Of a stretch of DNA of 46,529 nucleotides, positions 36,083 through 46,524 are shown piece after piece; positions within the stretch are counted from its first letter, which is position 1, and the number at the start of each line of letters is the position of its first letter. Origin of the DNA: Kangiellaceae bacterium (GTDB lineage: Bacteria > Pseudomonadota > Gammaproteobacteria > Enterobacterales > Kangiellaceae). The position numbers and the translations under genes were made by a program. The DNA is taken from positions 1 to 46,529 of the forward strand of contig JABXIQ010000047.1 of assembly GCA_013373015.1 (NCBI GenBank), given 5' to 3'. The notes under the pieces are model-generated. The model was given only the letters and a program-made list of their open reading frames with translations. It was not told where the DNA came from and ran no database searches.

Positions 36083-37497
36083 TACTTCTTACCGAATTTT
36101 TTAATAGCTCTTTTGCGCTTAAGTCTTTGACGACGGGTAATTTCATTTTTGCGATCTTTGAAAGGATTATCACCCTCTTTAAACTCTAAACGAATTGGGG
36201 TGCCAATTAAATTTAATTTATTGCGGAAAAAATTAATCAAATAGCGCTTGTAGCTATCGGGTAACTTGCTGCATTGGTTACCGTGGATCACAATAATTGG
36301 TGGGTTATGACCACCTGGATGTGCATAACGTAACTTTACTCGACGACTACGCACTGTTGGCGGTGGATGGCGTTCAACAGCAACTTCTAATTCGCGGGTT
36401 AACTTAGCAGCACTCATTTCAACTTGAGCCGAATCCCAAGCCTCATCAACAGATTCCCACAAATGCCCCACATTAGAGCCATGCAATGCAGAAATAAAAT
36501 GAAGACGTGCAAAATCAATAAAACCTAAGCGACGATCAATTTCCGTTTTAACATCTTCTCGATCCTCTTCGGTCATGCCATCCCATTTGTTAATGGCAAT
36601 CACCATAGAGCGACCCGCATCAACGATGTAACTGATTAAACTTAGATCTTGATCAGTTATCGGTTCGCGTGCATCCATCACCATTATCGCCACATTACAA
36701 TCACTAATTGCTTGTAGCGTCTTAAGCACTGAGAACTTTTCAACCGCTTCTTTAACCTTGCCACGGCGGCGAACACCTGCAGTATCGATCAAAGTATAGT
36801 TTTTACCTCGACGCTCCATCTCAATATAGATACTGTCACGAGTGGTTCCTGGCATATCAAAAACCACAACCCTGTCCTCGCCCAAGAAGCGATTAACTAA
36901 GGTTGATTTACCTACATTGGGGCGACCAATAATAGCTAACTTAACCCCATTCGCTTGTTCTCTAGCAAGTCGTTGCTCTTCAATTTCCTCGTCAGACAAT
37001 TCTGGAATATTCAGATGTTCGAAGATCGAATCAACAACATTATTCACTCCACGACCATGTGCGGCAGCGATTGGCATCACTTCAGGGAAACCAAAAGAAA
37101 AGTAATCAGCTATAGCCGCTTCAGCATGAATACCGTCAACTTTATTAACCAACAAGATGACTGGCTTGTTTTGACGGCGCAAATGATTGGCTACAAACTC
37201 ATCAGCAGCAGTCATTCCAGTGCGAGCATCAACCAAAAACAAGATAATGTTAGCCTCGTTCATTGCTTGTAGCGACTGCTGCGCCATTAAGCCATCAATC
37301 CCTTCTTCGTCGCCGGCAATACCGCCCGTATCGACTAGCAAGAATTTCTGACCTTTTAAGATAGCTTGTCCATATTGACGATCACGGGTTAAGCCAGGCA
37401 GGTTGGCTACCAAAGCATCACGTGACTTTGTTAATCGGTTGAATAAAGTAGATTTGCCAACGTTGGGACGCCCAACGAGCGCAATGACTGGTAACAT
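36082..37497 (-). CDS. der: Ribosome biogenesis GTPase Der (EngA)
   Basis: Der is an essential double-GTPase for 50S assembly. The 471-residue protein has two G domains, each with P-loop GRPNVGKST (near 8 and 191), DxxG motifs (DTGGI, DTAGV) and NKxD motifs (NKVDG, NKWDG), and a C-terminal KH-like domain ending in a Lys/Arg-rich tail. It is the last conserved gene of the ndk-to-der cluster, and its stop overlaps the M23 peptidase start. Confidence 0.98.
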   Translation of the reverse strand: MLPVIALVGRPNVGKSTLFNRLTKSRDALVANLPGLTRDRQYGQAILKGQKFLLVDTGGIAGDEEGIDGLMAQQSLQAMNEANIILFLVDARTGMTAADEFVANHLRRQNKPVILLVNKVDGIHAEAAIADYFSFGFPEVMPIAAAHGRGVNNVVDSIFEHLNIPELSDEEIEEQRLAREQANGVKLAIIGRPNVGKSTLVNRFLGEDRVVVFDMPGTTRDSIYIEMERRGKNYTLIDTAGVRRRGKVKEAVEKFSVLKTLQAISDCNVAIMVMDAREPITDQDLSLISYIVDAGRSMVIAINKWDGMTEEDREDVKTEIDRRLGFIDFARLHFISALHGSNVGHLWESVDEAWDSAQVEMSAAKLTRELEVAVERHPPPTVRSRRVKLRYAHPGGHNPPIIVIHGNQCSKLPDSYKRYLINFFRNKLNLIGTPIRLEFKEGDNPFKDRKNEITRRQRLKRKRAIKKFGKK

Positions 37498-37571
37498 TTA
37501 TCGATTCTCTAAATTAAGCTATACAGTTATATCTGACTTGGTTCGAAAATATAACACCTAGCTATAAAAGT

Positions 37572-37594
37572 AGACCTAGGTTTTAACTAGGTCT
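37572..37594. terminator. Hairpin between bamB and der
   Basis: A perfect AGACCTAG/CTAGGTCT stem with a seven-base loop has TTTTT on the plus side and TACTTTTATAG on the minus side. On the coding (minus) strand it is a moderate terminator, probably partial, since der lies next. Confidence 0.5.
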
Positions 37595-37600
37595 TTTTAA

Positions 37601-38767
37601 TTACTCAAAAGTTTCTGCTGTTGCGCTTTCTGCTTGCGGATTATCAAAAACGTACATATAACCATAACGACTGCTAGCGATGATTTCATTGTTAGTAACA
37701 ATAGGAGTATGTGATACACCATTATCATCAAGATGTTCACGAGCAACAATTGTACCCGTTTCTTTATCAAGCCAGTGCAAATAGCCTTCAAAATCACCAA
37801 CAATAATATTACCACCATTGTCAGCCGCGCCAGTAAGGCTGCGATACATCAAGTCTTCTGCTTGCCATATTGGATCACCAGTAAAACGGTCTAATGCAGC
37901 AACTTTGCCATCAGTAGTAACCATATAAACGCGCGTTGCATCAACTAATAAATCTTTAGTGACAGAGGCTTCATTGCGCCACAAATAACGACCATTGGTT
38001 AAGTCCAAAGCAATCGCAAAACCATTGTAACCTGCAGCATATAAAGTGCTGCCATACACTACTGGGGTAGCATCAACGTCAACAATCCTTGATATTTCTG
38101 AGCTACCACGCGGCGCTGAAATACGTTGCTCCCACAATAAATCACCTGTTTGTAGGTTGAAAGCTGCCAACTTACCATTAGCAAAGCCTGTTAAAGCAAT
38201 ACCGCCAGTAGCTAATGGTGCAGAAGTACCGCGTAATGTCAGGTTTGGAATAACGCGATCATAGAACCATTCTTGTTTACCGCTGTTAATATCAAAAGCA
38301 AAAATACGGCCATCACCAGTGCGAACAACTAATTTGCCATCTTCAATGGCAGGCTTTGCCAAAACTTCACTAGAGACTTCGGCTTTCCATAACTGCTTTC
38401 CATCGTTAACATCCAATACAAAAACTTCAGCGTCTTTCGAACCAACAGCTACCACGCCTGCATTGGCTGTTACACCACCTGATAATGGTGTTTCTAAATC
38501 AGCTTCCCATAGAATATCGCCAGAAGCGCGATCAAAAGCGGTTACTAAACCTGCAACATCAGCAGTCACTACTTTATTTTCCCAGACAGCTGGTACTAAG
38601 CTATTGAATTTTCCATCGTCACCATCACCAACAGCTTCTGTCCAGCGCGAATCAACACTGAACTTTTCATCAATGTCTTGCAACTCAGTTGGTTCATTCA
38701 ATGGTTCATCGGCACAAGATGCCAATAAGAAACAAGCTGCTAATGATGTCAATAAAGCGTTTTTCAT
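37601..38767 (-). CDS. bamB: Outer membrane assembly lipoprotein BamB
   Basis: BamB is the beta-propeller lipoprotein of the BAM complex that inserts outer-membrane proteins. The 388-residue product (start 38767, AAGGT upstream) has a lipoprotein signal with lipobox LASC and eight PQQ-like blade repeats, seen as recurring AFDRASGDILWEADL, VLDVNDGKQLWKAEV and AFDINSGKQEWFYDR. Length matches E. coli (392). A longer open frame to 38806 lacks signal-peptide character at its N-terminus. It lies between yfgM and der, the conserved order. Confidence 0.97.
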   Translation of the reverse strand: MKNALLTSLAACFLLASCADEPLNEPTELQDIDEKFSVDSRWTEAVGDGDDGKFNSLVPAVWENKVVTADVAGLVTAFDRASGDILWEADLETPLSGGVTANAGVVAVGSKDAEVFVLDVNDGKQLWKAEVSSEVLAKPAIEDGKLVVRTGDGRIFAFDINSGKQEWFYDRVIPNLTLRGTSAPLATGGIALTGFANGKLAAFNLQTGDLLWEQRISAPRGSSEISRIVDVDATPVVYGSTLYAAGYNGFAIALDLTNGRYLWRNEASVTKDLLVDATRVYMVTTDGKVAALDRFTGDPIWQAEDLMYRSLTGAADNGGNIIVGDFEGYLHWLDKETGTIVAREHLDDNGVSHTPIVTNNEIIASSRYGYMYVFDNPQAESATAETFE

Positions 38768-38837
38768 GCTTTTACCTTGTTGGTTTGGTTTATAGCTTAA
38801 TCGCATATATCAGTTCCAGTAATTTGTTATGTCGTTG

Positions 38838-39482
38838 TTATTTAACTTGCTTTTCATTGATACCAAATTCTGCCAAGCGCATAGCTAATAATGGATTGCT
38901 TACATTTTCAGCGGCATCGCGAGCTTCGATAAATGCATTTTTTGCATCTTCAATTTTTTCTTGAGCCAATAGCGCTTCACCTTTCACTAACAAGGCGCTT
39001 GATTTATAAGCATCTTCGCTAATTGAAGCAGCCGTAGAAATAGCTTTATCATATTCAGCTTGTTGCAATTGAACGCGAGCCAAACGCAACGTAGCTACCG
39101 ATTCGAAGGTATCGTTACTTTGGTCAACAACCCAAGCCAATTGTTCCGCAGCTTCAGTCAATTTATTTTGCTCAACATATTGTTGCGCCAATTTCAAAGC
39201 AGATAAGGCGGCATAACTAGTATCTGAAAAGTCAGCTTTTATCGCTTCTGCTTGTTTAACAAACTCAGGATTTTCTGTTTGACCAGCCTGAATGCTTTGA
39301 AGTGCAGCCGCATAATTTTGCGAAGCCTTCTCAGCTTGTTGTTGCTTGTAATCTTTATAGTAGTTCCAACCGAACAAACCGCCAAAACCTATCACCGCAC
39401 CTAAAATAATCGCAGTACCATTTTCTTTCCAAAACTGTTTGATCGCTTCGACTTGTTGTTCTTCTGTTTCGTATTGAGCCAC
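38838..39482 (-). CDS. yfgM: YfgM-type inner membrane TPR protein (SecYEG/BAM ancillary)
   Basis: The 214-residue protein has a short cytoplasmic N-terminus (EEQQVEAIKQFWKENG), one transmembrane helix (about 17-37), and a periplasmic helical region of TPR-like repeats, as in YfgM, which associates with SecYEG and periplasmic chaperones. The start is GTG at 39482, clearly set by AGGAGG six bases upstream. It sits between hisS and bamB in the conserved order. Confidence 0.93.
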   Translation of the reverse strand: MAQYETEEQQVEAIKQFWKENGTAIILGAVIGFGGLFGWNYYKDYKQQQAEKASQNYAAALQSIQAGQTENPEFVKQAEAIKADFSDTSYAALSALKLAQQYVEQNKLTEAAEQLAWVVDQSNDTFESVATLRLARVQLQQAEYDKAISTAASISEDAYKSSALLVKGEALLAQEKIEDAKNAFIEARDAAENVSNPLLAMRLAEFGINEKQVK

Positions 39483-39553
39483 CGTTGGCCTCCTGACTTA
39501 TTACTAAATACTGTTCGTTTAATTCTAATTACTAATTTATAATCAAAATGTTA

Positions 39554-40825
39554 TTAAAAATTCATGAGCTTGATCAAATCTGCGACTTCAGATTGTTGAA
39601 CAAGCAATTGTTCTTTCTGTTCACGCAAAAACTTGATGCCAACAGTAGCGTCTTGCACTTCTTGCTCAGCGATGACCAAAGCAACTTTCGCACCACTTTT
39701 ATCAGCTCGCTTAAACTGCTTCTTGAAGTTTCCAGCACCACAATTCATACGAATTCTCAACTCTGGCAACTCGTTGCGCAAATCTTCCGCTAACTGCATG
39801 GCTTTAATTTCTGCTTGCTCACCAAGCGCCACCATATAAATATCTGCGCTAGTTAGTTCTATTGGGGATAATTCCTCTAACAAAGCAACAATACGCTCGA
39901 TACCCATGGCAAAGCCACTCGCAGTGGTTGCATGACCACCTAGTTGCTCAGTCAAACCATCGTATCGCCCGCCAGCACAAATAGTGCCCTGAGCACCTAA
40001 CTTATCGGTAACCCATTCGAAAACGGTTCGATTGTAATAGTCTAAACCACGAACCAATTTATGGTTAATCTTATATTTTACGCCATTTGCGTCCAAAATT
40101 TGACATAAACGTGCAAAATGCAACTTAGACTCTTCGTCCAAATACTCATCAAGCCTTGGTGCACCACGTACCAATTCTTGCACCTGCGGATTTTTGCTGT
40201 CCAAAATTCGCAAAGGATTAGTTCCTAAACGACGTTGGCTATCTTCATCCAGCTGATCTTTAATCGGCGTTAAAAAGGCTACCAAAGCATCGCGGTAATT
40301 AGCTCGCGCTTCATTTGAACCCAATGAATTAAGCTCTAAATGCACCGAATCATCAATCGCAAGTGCTTTCCACAAGCGCGCGGTCATTAAAATCAATTCC
40401 GCATCAATATCAGCACCAGCCAAACCAAAGGTTTCAACCCCTAATTGATGAAACTGGCGATAACGACCTTTTTGTGGGCGTTCATGACGGAACATAGGCC
40501 CCATGTACCACAAACGCTGTTCTTGGTTGTATAAAAGGCCATGCTCAATACCTGCACGAACGCAAGATGCAGTACCTTCTGGGCGCAAGCTCAAGCTATC
40601 ACCATTACGGTCGTCGAAAGTATACATTTCCTTTTCCACGATATCGGTCACTTCACCGACAGCTCGCTTAAAAAGGTTGGTTTTTTCAACGATTGGCATA
40701 CGAATTTCGCTATAACCATATGACGCCATAAGCTGGCGCAGAATAGCTTCTAGTTTGTGCCAATAAGGTGTTTGCTCTGGCAGCACATCATTCATGCCGC
40801 GAATAGCTTGGATTTTTTCAGCCAA
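39554..40825 (-). CDS. hisS: Histidyl-tRNA synthetase
   Basis: HisS charges tRNA-His. The 423-residue class II enzyme starts [15 protein letters not shown], has motif 2 ([16 protein letters not shown]), the histidine-binding [15 protein letters not shown] and motif 3 region [10 protein letters not shown], and a C-terminal anticodon-binding domain. The start is TTG at 40825 with AAGGA about ten bases upstream; alignment to other HisS N-termini supports it and no ATG is suitably placed. It follows the DUF3224 lipoprotein instead of directly following ispG. Confidence 0.97.
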   Translation of the reverse strand: MAEKIQAIRGMNDVLPEQTPYWHKLEAILRQLMASYGYSEIRMPIVEKTNLFKRAVGEVTDIVEKEMYTFDDRNGDSLSLRPEGTASCVRAGIEHGLLYNQEQRLWYMGPMFRHERPQKGRYRQFHQLGVETFGLAGADIDAELILMTARLWKALAIDDSVHLELNSLGSNEARANYRDALVAFLTPIKDQLDEDSQRRLGTNPLRILDSKNPQVQELVRGAPRLDEYLDEESKLHFARLCQILDANGVKYKINHKLVRGLDYYNRTVFEWVTDKLGAQGTICAGGRYDGLTEQLGGHATTASGFAMGIERIVALLEELSPIELTSADIYMVALGEQAEIKAMQLAEDLRNELPELRIRMNCGAGNFKKQFKRADKSGAKVALVIAEQEVQDATVGIKFLREQKEQLLVQQSEVADLIKLMNF

Positions 40826-40935
40826 AACCAGGAAATCCTTAAGGTTAAAATCTTTGCGTAAAGTGCGAGATTATAGCGAATTTGGCGAAAAACAGTAGTG
40901 TTTTAAGGGGTATTGAGGACTTTTTTACCTGATCA

Positions 40936-40960
40936 GCCTGAGATCAGACACATCTCAGGC
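40936..40960. repeat. Stem-loop between the DUF3224 gene and hisS
   Basis: GCCTGAGAT and ATCTCAGGC form a perfect nine-base stem with a seven-base loop, six bases past the DUF3224 stop. No T-run follows on either strand, so it may mark an mRNA 3' end or a processing or stability element. Confidence 0.6.
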
Positions 40961-40965
40961 AAAGT

Positions 40966-41445
40966 TTACTGCTCAAAGGTATATTCAAACACATAAAAAT
41001 GCTTGCCTTGTTCAATAATGATGTCCATTTGACCTTTGATACCCTTCAATTCACCTTGGCCTGAATCAGGAATAATACCCACTTCTAGCGAGCTTGCTCC
41101 TTTGTCCATCAAACCTCTGTGATATAAAGAAAAAGATCCTTTTTTCCCTTCTAACTCACCCTCAAAGTGCTCGATTGCTACATAAGCCGCAGAACCTTGA
41201 ACCTCGCTACGCATACTGAGCATTTGCCCTTTGCCTGTACCTGATAAAGAACCAGAGTAGGTTTTATCTAACAGCATTCTGCCTGCGCTAATTTCATCTT
41301 GTGCTGGTTCTAAATTAACTTCAAAACTACCTTCAACTTTATTCATTGAGCTCCCCTTTGCTGTCGCTGCAATAGGACTACTGGTGCAACTAAGCAACAG
41401 TAAACCACATAGAACCGATACAAATACCTTATAGCTGCTTAACAT
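40966..41445 (-). CDS. DUF3224 domain lipoprotein
   Basis: The 159-residue product begins with a lipoprotein signal (LLLLSC, Cys20) and a DUF3224 domain (about 35-159), with [40 protein letters not shown] and [12 protein letters not shown] giving a small beta-barrel-like fold. DUF3224 is related in pattern to allene-oxide-cyclase-like barrels, but no activity is assigned. The start lies inside the ispG 3' end, overlapping it by 17 bases. It is an extra gene between ispG and hisS, which are usually adjacent. Confidence 0.88.
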   Translation of the reverse strand: MLSSYKVFVSVLCGLLLLSCTSSPIAATAKGSSMNKVEGSFEVNLEPAQDEISAGRMLLDKTYSGSLSGTGKGQMLSMRSEVQGSAAYVAIEHFEGELEGKKGSFSLYHRGLMDKGASSLEVGIIPDSGQGELKGIKGQMDIIIEQGKHFYVFEYTFEQ

Positions 41446-42565
41446 CTAACTCAGCTTCACCTTTGGTAACCGATTGTTTTTTCTGAACTTTTTCAGCAAG
41501 TTTACGACGAATTTGTGCTTCAAGTTCATCCACCAATAACTCGTTATCAACTTTATGGCTTTTCTCACCATTCTCAAACAACATGGATTTTTTAAAACCG
41601 CCGGTCAAACCAATTTCAACTTCTTTAGCTTCGCCTGGGCCATTAACCACACAACCAATTACCGCAACATCAATGTGATCATTAACATCTTCTAACCGCT
41701 CTTCCAAAGCGTTGACAGTCTTGATTACATCAAATTGCTGACGCGAACAAGATGGACAAGCAATCAAATTTATCCCACGTTGACGAAGGCCAAGGCTTTT
41801 TAGAATATCGTAGCCTACCTTAATTTCTTCTACTGGATCAGCGGCTAATGAGACTCGAATGGTATCACCAATACCTTCAGCCAATAACATCCCTAAACCT
41901 ACCGCTGATTTAACCGCTCCAGAGCGGAATGAACCAGCCTCAGTAATCCCTAAGTGCAACGGATTATCTATTTCTTTGGCCAAAATTCGATAAGCTGAAA
42001 CCGTCATAAAAACATCTGAGGCCTTAAGACTGATTTTATAATCTTTGAAATTGTACTTTTCTAAATACTCGATATGCCTATAAGCCGACTCAACCAAGGC
42101 TTCTGGTGTCGGTTCGCCGTATTTTTCTTGCAAATCTTTCTCAAGTGAACCCGCATTAACACCAATCCGAATAGGAATATTACGCGCTTTAGCGGCATCA
42201 ACTACGGCTTTAACACGTGCTTCCGCACCAATGTTTCCCGGGTTAATACGTAAACAATCCACACCATACTCAGCCGCTTGCAAAGCTATACGGTAATCAA
42301 AATGAATATCAGCGACCAAAGGAACTGGTGACTGTTGCTTGATCAGCTTGAAAGCCTCAGCAGCTTTCATCGTAGGTACCGAGACACGAACCAGATCAGC
42401 GCCTGTATCTGACAAAGCTCGTATTTGCCCAACAGTAGCCTCAACATCACAAGTATCAGTGTTAGTCATGCTTTGTACAGCAATTGGTGCATCACCACCA
42501 ATAGGTACATTACCCACCATGATTTGGCGCGATTTACGACGAGTTATCCAAGATTGGCCTTTCAT
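41429..42565 (-). CDS. ispG: 4-hydroxy-3-methylbut-2-enyl diphosphate synthase IspG
   Basis: IspG catalyses the reductive ring opening of MEcPP in the MEP isoprenoid pathway. The 378-residue protein has the TIM-barrel N-terminus ([17 protein letters not shown]) and the [4Fe-4S] ligands in [10 protein letters not shown] and [14 protein letters not shown]. Length is typical of the single-barrel bacterial form. It lies between rodZ and hisS in the conserved cluster. Confidence 0.98.
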   Translation of the reverse strand: MKGQSWITRRKSRQIMVGNVPIGGDAPIAVQSMTNTDTCDVEATVGQIRALSDTGADLVRVSVPTMKAAEAFKLIKQQSPVPLVADIHFDYRIALQAAEYGVDCLRINPGNIGAEARVKAVVDAAKARNIPIRIGVNAGSLEKDLQEKYGEPTPEALVESAYRHIEYLEKYNFKDYKISLKASDVFMTVSAYRILAKEIDNPLHLGITEAGSFRSGAVKSAVGLGMLLAEGIGDTIRVSLAADPVEEIKVGYDILKSLGLRQRGINLIACPSCSRQQFDVIKTVNALEERLEDVNDHIDVAVIGCVVNGPGEAKEVEIGLTGGFKKSMLFENGEKSHKVDNELLVDELEAQIRRKLAEKVQKKQSVTKGEAELDVKQL

Positions 42566-42610
42566 AAGTAATAATCGTTATTATAACGTGATGGTATAGA
42601 ATTGTAGTCT

Positions 42611-43564
42611 TTATTGACCTAAAGTTAAACGAGCAGGTTTAGAATCTGAGTAATTTGATAAATCTACTTGTAGCCCGTTATAAGTCAACTCAACAACGGA
42701 AGCCTTACCGAGTGTCAATTTATAAGGCGCTTGTCCATTGAGAGCAAGACTTGAGCCTCCTTGTTTGATACCGAGCGCTAAAACCTTACCAGCGGCATCC
42801 TGAACTCGAACCCAGCAATCATCAGAAAAGACCAATGATAATTGAGCCTCAGTAGTAACTGTTAAAGCACCAGTATCTGCTATAGAACTATCAGCAGCTT
42901 CTTGCTGAACTGGAGTTAAGCCAACCTCAGTCGCTTGTTGAGCAAATTCATCGTGATTTTGAACACTCAAGTCACCTTGTTTTGAATCTAAGGCTAGCTC
43001 TTGCACGGGTTCGCCTGCATTATTTTCAGACAAAGACAGCTCATTCAAGGGAGCATCTTGGCTATTTTCTAGCGAAAGAGCGGAGCTGTTATCTAAAAGC
43101 TCTGTTTGCTCGGCAGGTTGTTTACCCAACCACTTTTGCCACACTTTCTTCTCAACCGCAAAATAATACACCGAATAAAGCAAGGCCAGGATAACGAGGC
43201 CGCTAACTAATTTCATCAACCAGTTGTTTGAATTAACCGTTTTTTCTACTTGAATTTTCTTGAAACTCGGAGCTTGACTGGCCGAAAGATTGTTACGTTT
43301 ACAGAAGTTGGCAAAGTTTTCCGCGATATCATCTTCGTCAAGCCCTACTAATTCAGCATAATTGCGCAAATAGCCTCGATAAAATGCAGCCGGTAAATCG
43401 TCAGGATAATGATCAGCCTCTATTTGCTCAATTTTTTGAATGGTAAGTTTAAGTTGTTGCGCCACATCGGCAACTGACAACGACTGCTGTTCACGAGCTT
43501 GTTTTAATAAGCTGCCTGGAGCAAATTGTATATCGTTTACTTGTTCTTCTGTTTTGTCAGTCAT
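42611..43564 (-). CDS. rodZ: Cell shape protein RodZ
   Basis: RodZ anchors MreB at the inner membrane and supports rod shape. The 317-residue protein has a cytoplasmic Cro-like helix-turn-helix (LKQAREQQSLSVADVAQQL, about 19-85), one transmembrane helix (about 115-133), a Ser/Glu/Gln-rich linker, and a C-terminal DUF4115 beta domain (SLVFSDDCWVRVQDAAGKVL to the end). It lies between pilW and ispG as in relatives. Confidence 0.95.
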   Translation of the reverse strand: MTDKTEEQVNDIQFAPGSLLKQAREQQSLSVADVAQQLKLTIQKIEQIEADHYPDDLPAAFYRGYLRNYAELVGLDEDDIAENFANFCKRNNLSASQAPSFKKIQVEKTVNSNNWLMKLVSGLVILALLYSVYYFAVEKKVWQKWLGKQPAEQTELLDNSSALSLENSQDAPLNELSLSENNAGEPVQELALDSKQGDLSVQNHDEFAQQATEVGLTPVQQEAADSSIADTGALTVTTEAQLSLVFSDDCWVRVQDAAGKVLALGIKQGGSSLALNGQAPYKLTLGKASVVELTYNGLQVDLSNYSDSKPARLTLGQ

Positions 43565-43586
43565 TAGTGTTCGCTAGTTATTTGGC

Positions 43587-44390
43587 TTAACGCATACGCA
43601 AGTAGGTTTGTGCCTGCTCAGAGTTTGGATATAGTTGCATCAATTTTTCACCATAGCTGTTAATGGCAACTTGATCGTTTAAGCGACGGCCAATTTTATA
43701 ACCCAATAACAAAGAGTCGGCTGACGGTTTACTTAATCCTTCAAAGCGCAACAAATAGGCCTCTGCACGATTATAATTACCTGATTCAAAATACACACTA
43801 GACAATCCATACAAAGACTTTGTTAAATTCGGGTTAAAATTTAAAGCTTTATTGAAATAGTTCTCAGCATCAGTATATTTTTCGGCTTTAATCGAACAAA
43901 AACCTGCATTTTCGTAAGTTGAGCCTATTTTTGTATAGTTAGGGTTATCAACCGCCTTTAAGAAATAACTAACAGATTCCTCATAAGCTTTTTTCTTATC
44001 GCATAAAAAAACACCATAAGCATTTAAGTAATTTGAATCATTTTTTGATTTATCAAGAACTTTCTGATAATAACCTTCTGCCAAATCTAGCTCATCTACA
44101 GTTTGAAAGTAATAAGCCATGCCAAAAAGCACTTCTGGTAAGTGTGGCGCATGAGTATAAGCCTTATCTAGTTGTTTTTTTGCCCATTCTAACTTCCCAT
44201 TTTGTAAGTAACGCATCCCTAAAGACAAACGAATTTGGGCAGCTTCTTCCAGATCGGCCTCTTTGCCCTGAACTACCACTCGATCATTACTTGATATCTG
44301 CTCTTTAACAGTTGTTGTCGTTTCACAACCACTAATCAAAACCATAGAGGTTAATGCCGAACCTACTAGCGCCCATTTCACTAATTTCAT
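43587..44390 (-). CDS. pilW: Type IV pilus biogenesis/stability lipoprotein PilW (PilF)
   Basis: This outer-membrane lipoprotein helps assemble the PilQ secretin in type IV pilus systems. The 267-residue product has lipobox ISGC and six TPR units, seen as repeated blocks such as LGMRYLQNGKLEWAKKQLDKA, AYYFQTVDELDLAEGYYQKV and ENAGFCSIKAEKYTDAENYF. It lies between rlmN and rodZ, the usual order, and implies the organism has type IV pili. Confidence 0.95.
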   Translation of the reverse strand: MKLVKWALVGSALTSMVLISGCETTTTVKEQISSNDRVVVQGKEADLEEAAQIRLSLGMRYLQNGKLEWAKKQLDKAYTHAPHLPEVLFGMAYYFQTVDELDLAEGYYQKVLDKSKNDSNYLNAYGVFLCDKKKAYEESVSYFLKAVDNPNYTKIGSTYENAGFCSIKAEKYTDAENYFNKALNFNPNLTKSLYGLSSVYFESGNYNRAEAYLLRFEGLSKPSADSLLLGYKIGRRLNDQVAINSYGEKLMQLYPNSEQAQTYLRMR

Positions 44391-44467
44391 ATCCGTACTC
44401 TTTTATAATTAATCTAATGTTTCATCGAATGATTAACAACCTTAACCATTTAATTTATATACTATTT

Positions 44468-45607
44468 TTAGCTATTGGTTAAGTCATTGACCACAATTTC
44501 TTTATAAAATTCACGCTTATCGTATTCGCGGCGCACTTGTCGCTTAGTTTTGTCATTGATTTTACCCGCCAATTGACCACAAGCAGCATCAATATCATCA
44601 CCTCTTGTGCGACGAACCACAACAACAAAACCACGTTTAATCAAATATTCGCCAAATTTATGTATATCTTGTTGGCTCGAGGTTTGATAATTCGATTGTG
44701 GGAACGGATTAAAAGGAATCAAATTGATCTTACACGGCGTATTTTTCAACAAATGGTGCAATTGCTTAGCATGCTCTAAAGTATCATTCACACCTTTTAG
44801 CATCACATATTCAATAGTTACTTTACGGGCAGCATTAGAACGCTCGAGGTAATGATGAATCGCAGGCATCAACTCTGCAATCGGGTATTTCTTATTGATA
44901 GGCACCAAAACATCGCGTAAATCATCATTCGGCGCATGTAAAGAAATAGCCAAAGCTACATCTATATCATCAATCAAACGCTTTAATTGAGGCACCATGC
45001 CTGAAGTACTTAAGGTCACTCGACGTTTAGAAAGACCATAAGCATTATCTTCCATCATCAATTGCATAGCATTGACCACTGGCTCATAGTTAGCCAATGG
45101 CTCTCCCATGCCCATCATAACCACGTTGGTAATCGCCCTGTCATCAGACTTATGTAAACCGTTCAAATGACGTGCGGCCAACCATACTTGACCAATGATT
45201 TCTGCGGTTGATAGATTTCGGTTAAACCCTTGATAGCCTGTTGAACAGAAACTACATTCTAATGCGCAGCCTACTTGCGAAGACACGCATAAGGTGCCAC
45301 GTTTACCATCAGGAATAAATACCGTTTCGATAGCTTGCCCACCGGGGATATGTAGAGCCCACTTAATAGTACCATCAGCAGACTCTTGGACACTAACAAT
45401 TTCAGGACCTTTAATTTCAGCCAGTTCTTGCAACTTGGCTCGGCAAGCTTTGCTGATATTAGTCATTTCGTCGAAATCTTCGACTCCAAACTGGTGGATC
45501 CATTTCAAAACCTGAATGGCACGAAATGGCTTTTCATCAAGTTCTTTGAAGAACTCCACCATTCCATCGCGCGTCAGGTTGAGTAAGTTTATTTTTTCAG
45601 TACTCAT
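44468..45607 (-). CDS. rlmN: Dual-specificity 23S rRNA/tRNA A2503/A37 methyltransferase RlmN
   Basis: RlmN is a radical SAM enzyme methylating C2 of A2503 in 23S rRNA and A37 in some tRNAs. The 379-residue protein has the cluster motif with Cys114, Cys118 and Cys121 (CALECSFC), [10 protein letters not shown], and the late AACGQLAG that carries the acceptor Cys. AAAGG precedes the ATG, with a short palindrome TACACAATGTGTA just upstream. It follows ndk, though a long gap separates them. Confidence 0.97.
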   Translation of the reverse strand: MSTEKINLLNLTRDGMVEFFKELDEKPFRAIQVLKWIHQFGVEDFDEMTNISKACRAKLQELAEIKGPEIVSVQESADGTIKWALHIPGGQAIETVFIPDGKRGTLCVSSQVGCALECSFCSTGYQGFNRNLSTAEIIGQVWLAARHLNGLHKSDDRAITNVVMMGMGEPLANYEPVVNAMQLMMEDNAYGLSKRRVTLSTSGMVPQLKRLIDDIDVALAISLHAPNDDLRDVLVPINKKYPIAELMPAIHHYLERSNAARKVTIEYVMLKGVNDTLEHAKQLHHLLKNTPCKINLIPFNPFPQSNYQTSSQQDIHKFGEYLIKRGFVVVVRRTRGDDIDAACGQLAGKINDKTKRQVRREYDKREFYKEIVVNDLTNS

Positions 45608-45927
45608 TAGTTACCTTTACACAATGTGTATTTAAGCTGTTAGACAGCAGATTTTGACTATATTTTAGGCTTTTATTAGACCAATAGCAAAATATATAGC
45701 GCCACTAAAGGCCCTAATATTTAGCCAATCAAAGTTAACATTGTAGCAATTCAAATCAAGATGATTTCATGGTGCGTTAAACAAATTTAACATTAATTGG
45801 ATAGTCGCTAATAAGCAACCTAAATATCGGGCTGGCCTTCTTTTGGTAAATTTCTTAACCACGCAACAAAAGCTACTCGCAGAAAAGGCGAAGAAGACTC
45901 TTAATACAAAATATAAAGCAACTCATT

Positions 45928-45960
45928 AAAAAAGGCTTTCCATCGAAATGAAAAGCCTTT
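45928..45960. terminator. Intrinsic terminator of ndk
   Basis: Arms AAAGGCTTT and AAAGCCTTT, extended by CAT/ATG after a mismatch around a CGAA loop, are followed on the minus strand by TTTTTT. The plus strand also has a T-run, so it may be bidirectional. Confidence 0.8.
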
Positions 45961-45987
45961 ATATGCTTTATAAAATTTAGAGTTTTT

Positions 45988-46079
45988 GAGTTTAGTTCTA
46001 GGCGAAAGCTTTTCGAGTACCGCAATTTACTATAGTAAATGAGGACAAGCAGACAAAGCTTTCAACACCGAAATAAACC
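45988..46079. repeat. Near-palindromic element with nested dyads downstream of ndk
   Basis: A perfect 16-base palindrome ATTTACTATAGTAAAT (46025-46040) is centred between inverted GAAAGCTTT (46004-46012) and AAAGCTTTC (46055-46063), with looser outer arms (45988-46003 and 46064-46079). The whole element sits between the ndk stop and its terminator. It looks like a dispersed intergenic repeat of the REP or small-MITE kind, but only one copy is seen here. Confidence 0.55.
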
Positions 46080-46092
46080 AAAAAGACAAATT

Positions 46093-46524
46093 TTATCGAG
46101 TGCGAGGGCAGATTTCATCTGCACCGAAGAAATAAGCAATCTCACGCTCTGCAGACTCAGGGCTATCAGAACCGTGAGCAGCGTTTTCGTCAACGGATAC
46201 AGCATAATCTGCACGAATAGTACCGCGTAACGCTTCTGCTGGGTTAGTAGCGCCCATGATTTCACGGTTTGCTTTGATAGCATTTTCGCCTTCTAAAACT
46301 TGAACCATTACTGGGCCAGAAGTCATAAAATCAACTAAAGCACCAAAGAATGGACGCTCAGCGTGCTCTGCGTAAAAGCCTTCAGCTTTCTCACGAGACA
46401 AGTGAATCATTTTAGAAGCAACGATGCGCAAACCAGCACGCTCGAAACGGCTGTAGATTTCGCCAATTACATTTTTAGCTACTGCATCAGGTTTTACGAT
46501 AGAAAAAGTACGTTCGATAGCCAT
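46093..46524 (-). CDS. ndk: Nucleoside diphosphate kinase
   Basis: Ndk transfers the gamma phosphate among nucleoside triphosphates through a phosphohistidine. The 143-residue protein starts [14 protein letters not shown] and has catalytic His117 in [13 protein letters not shown]; length and the ending ICPRTR are typical. Its ATG is only five bases from the window edge, so the ribosome site and promoter are outside. It heads the conserved cluster that continues with rlmN. Confidence 0.98.
   Translation of the reverse strand: MAIERTFSIVKPDAVAKNVIGEIYSRFERAGLRIVASKMIHLSREKAEGFYAEHAERPFFGALVDFMTSGPVMVQVLEGENAIKANREIMGATNPAEALRGTIRADYAVSVDENAAHGSDSPESAEREIAYFFGADEICPRTR

Larger units (their letters stand above)
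45608..46092. other. 485-base intergenic region between rlmN and ndk
   Basis: No gene is supported. Near rlmN it holds the ribosome site (AAAGG) and palindrome TACACAATGTGTA (45618-45630). The middle is AT-rich and probably includes the rlmN operon promoter, which I cannot place with confidence. Near ndk it has a strong terminator (45928-45960) and a near-palindromic element (45988-46079) described separately. Confidence 0.6.

Noticed and set aside
38319-38795. 158-codon open frame on the plus strand
   Set aside because: It lies fully antisense to bamB, has low-complexity Ser/Thr/Ala content and no ribosome site; it is a shadow of the real gene.
40936-40960. Terminator after the DUF3224 gene
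   Set aside because: The stem is strong but no T-run follows on either strand, so I list it only as a stem-loop.
45618-45630. TACACAATGTGTA as operator of rlmN
   Set aside because: It is a short palindrome next to the ribosome site with no supporting second copy or promoter; chance cannot be excluded.
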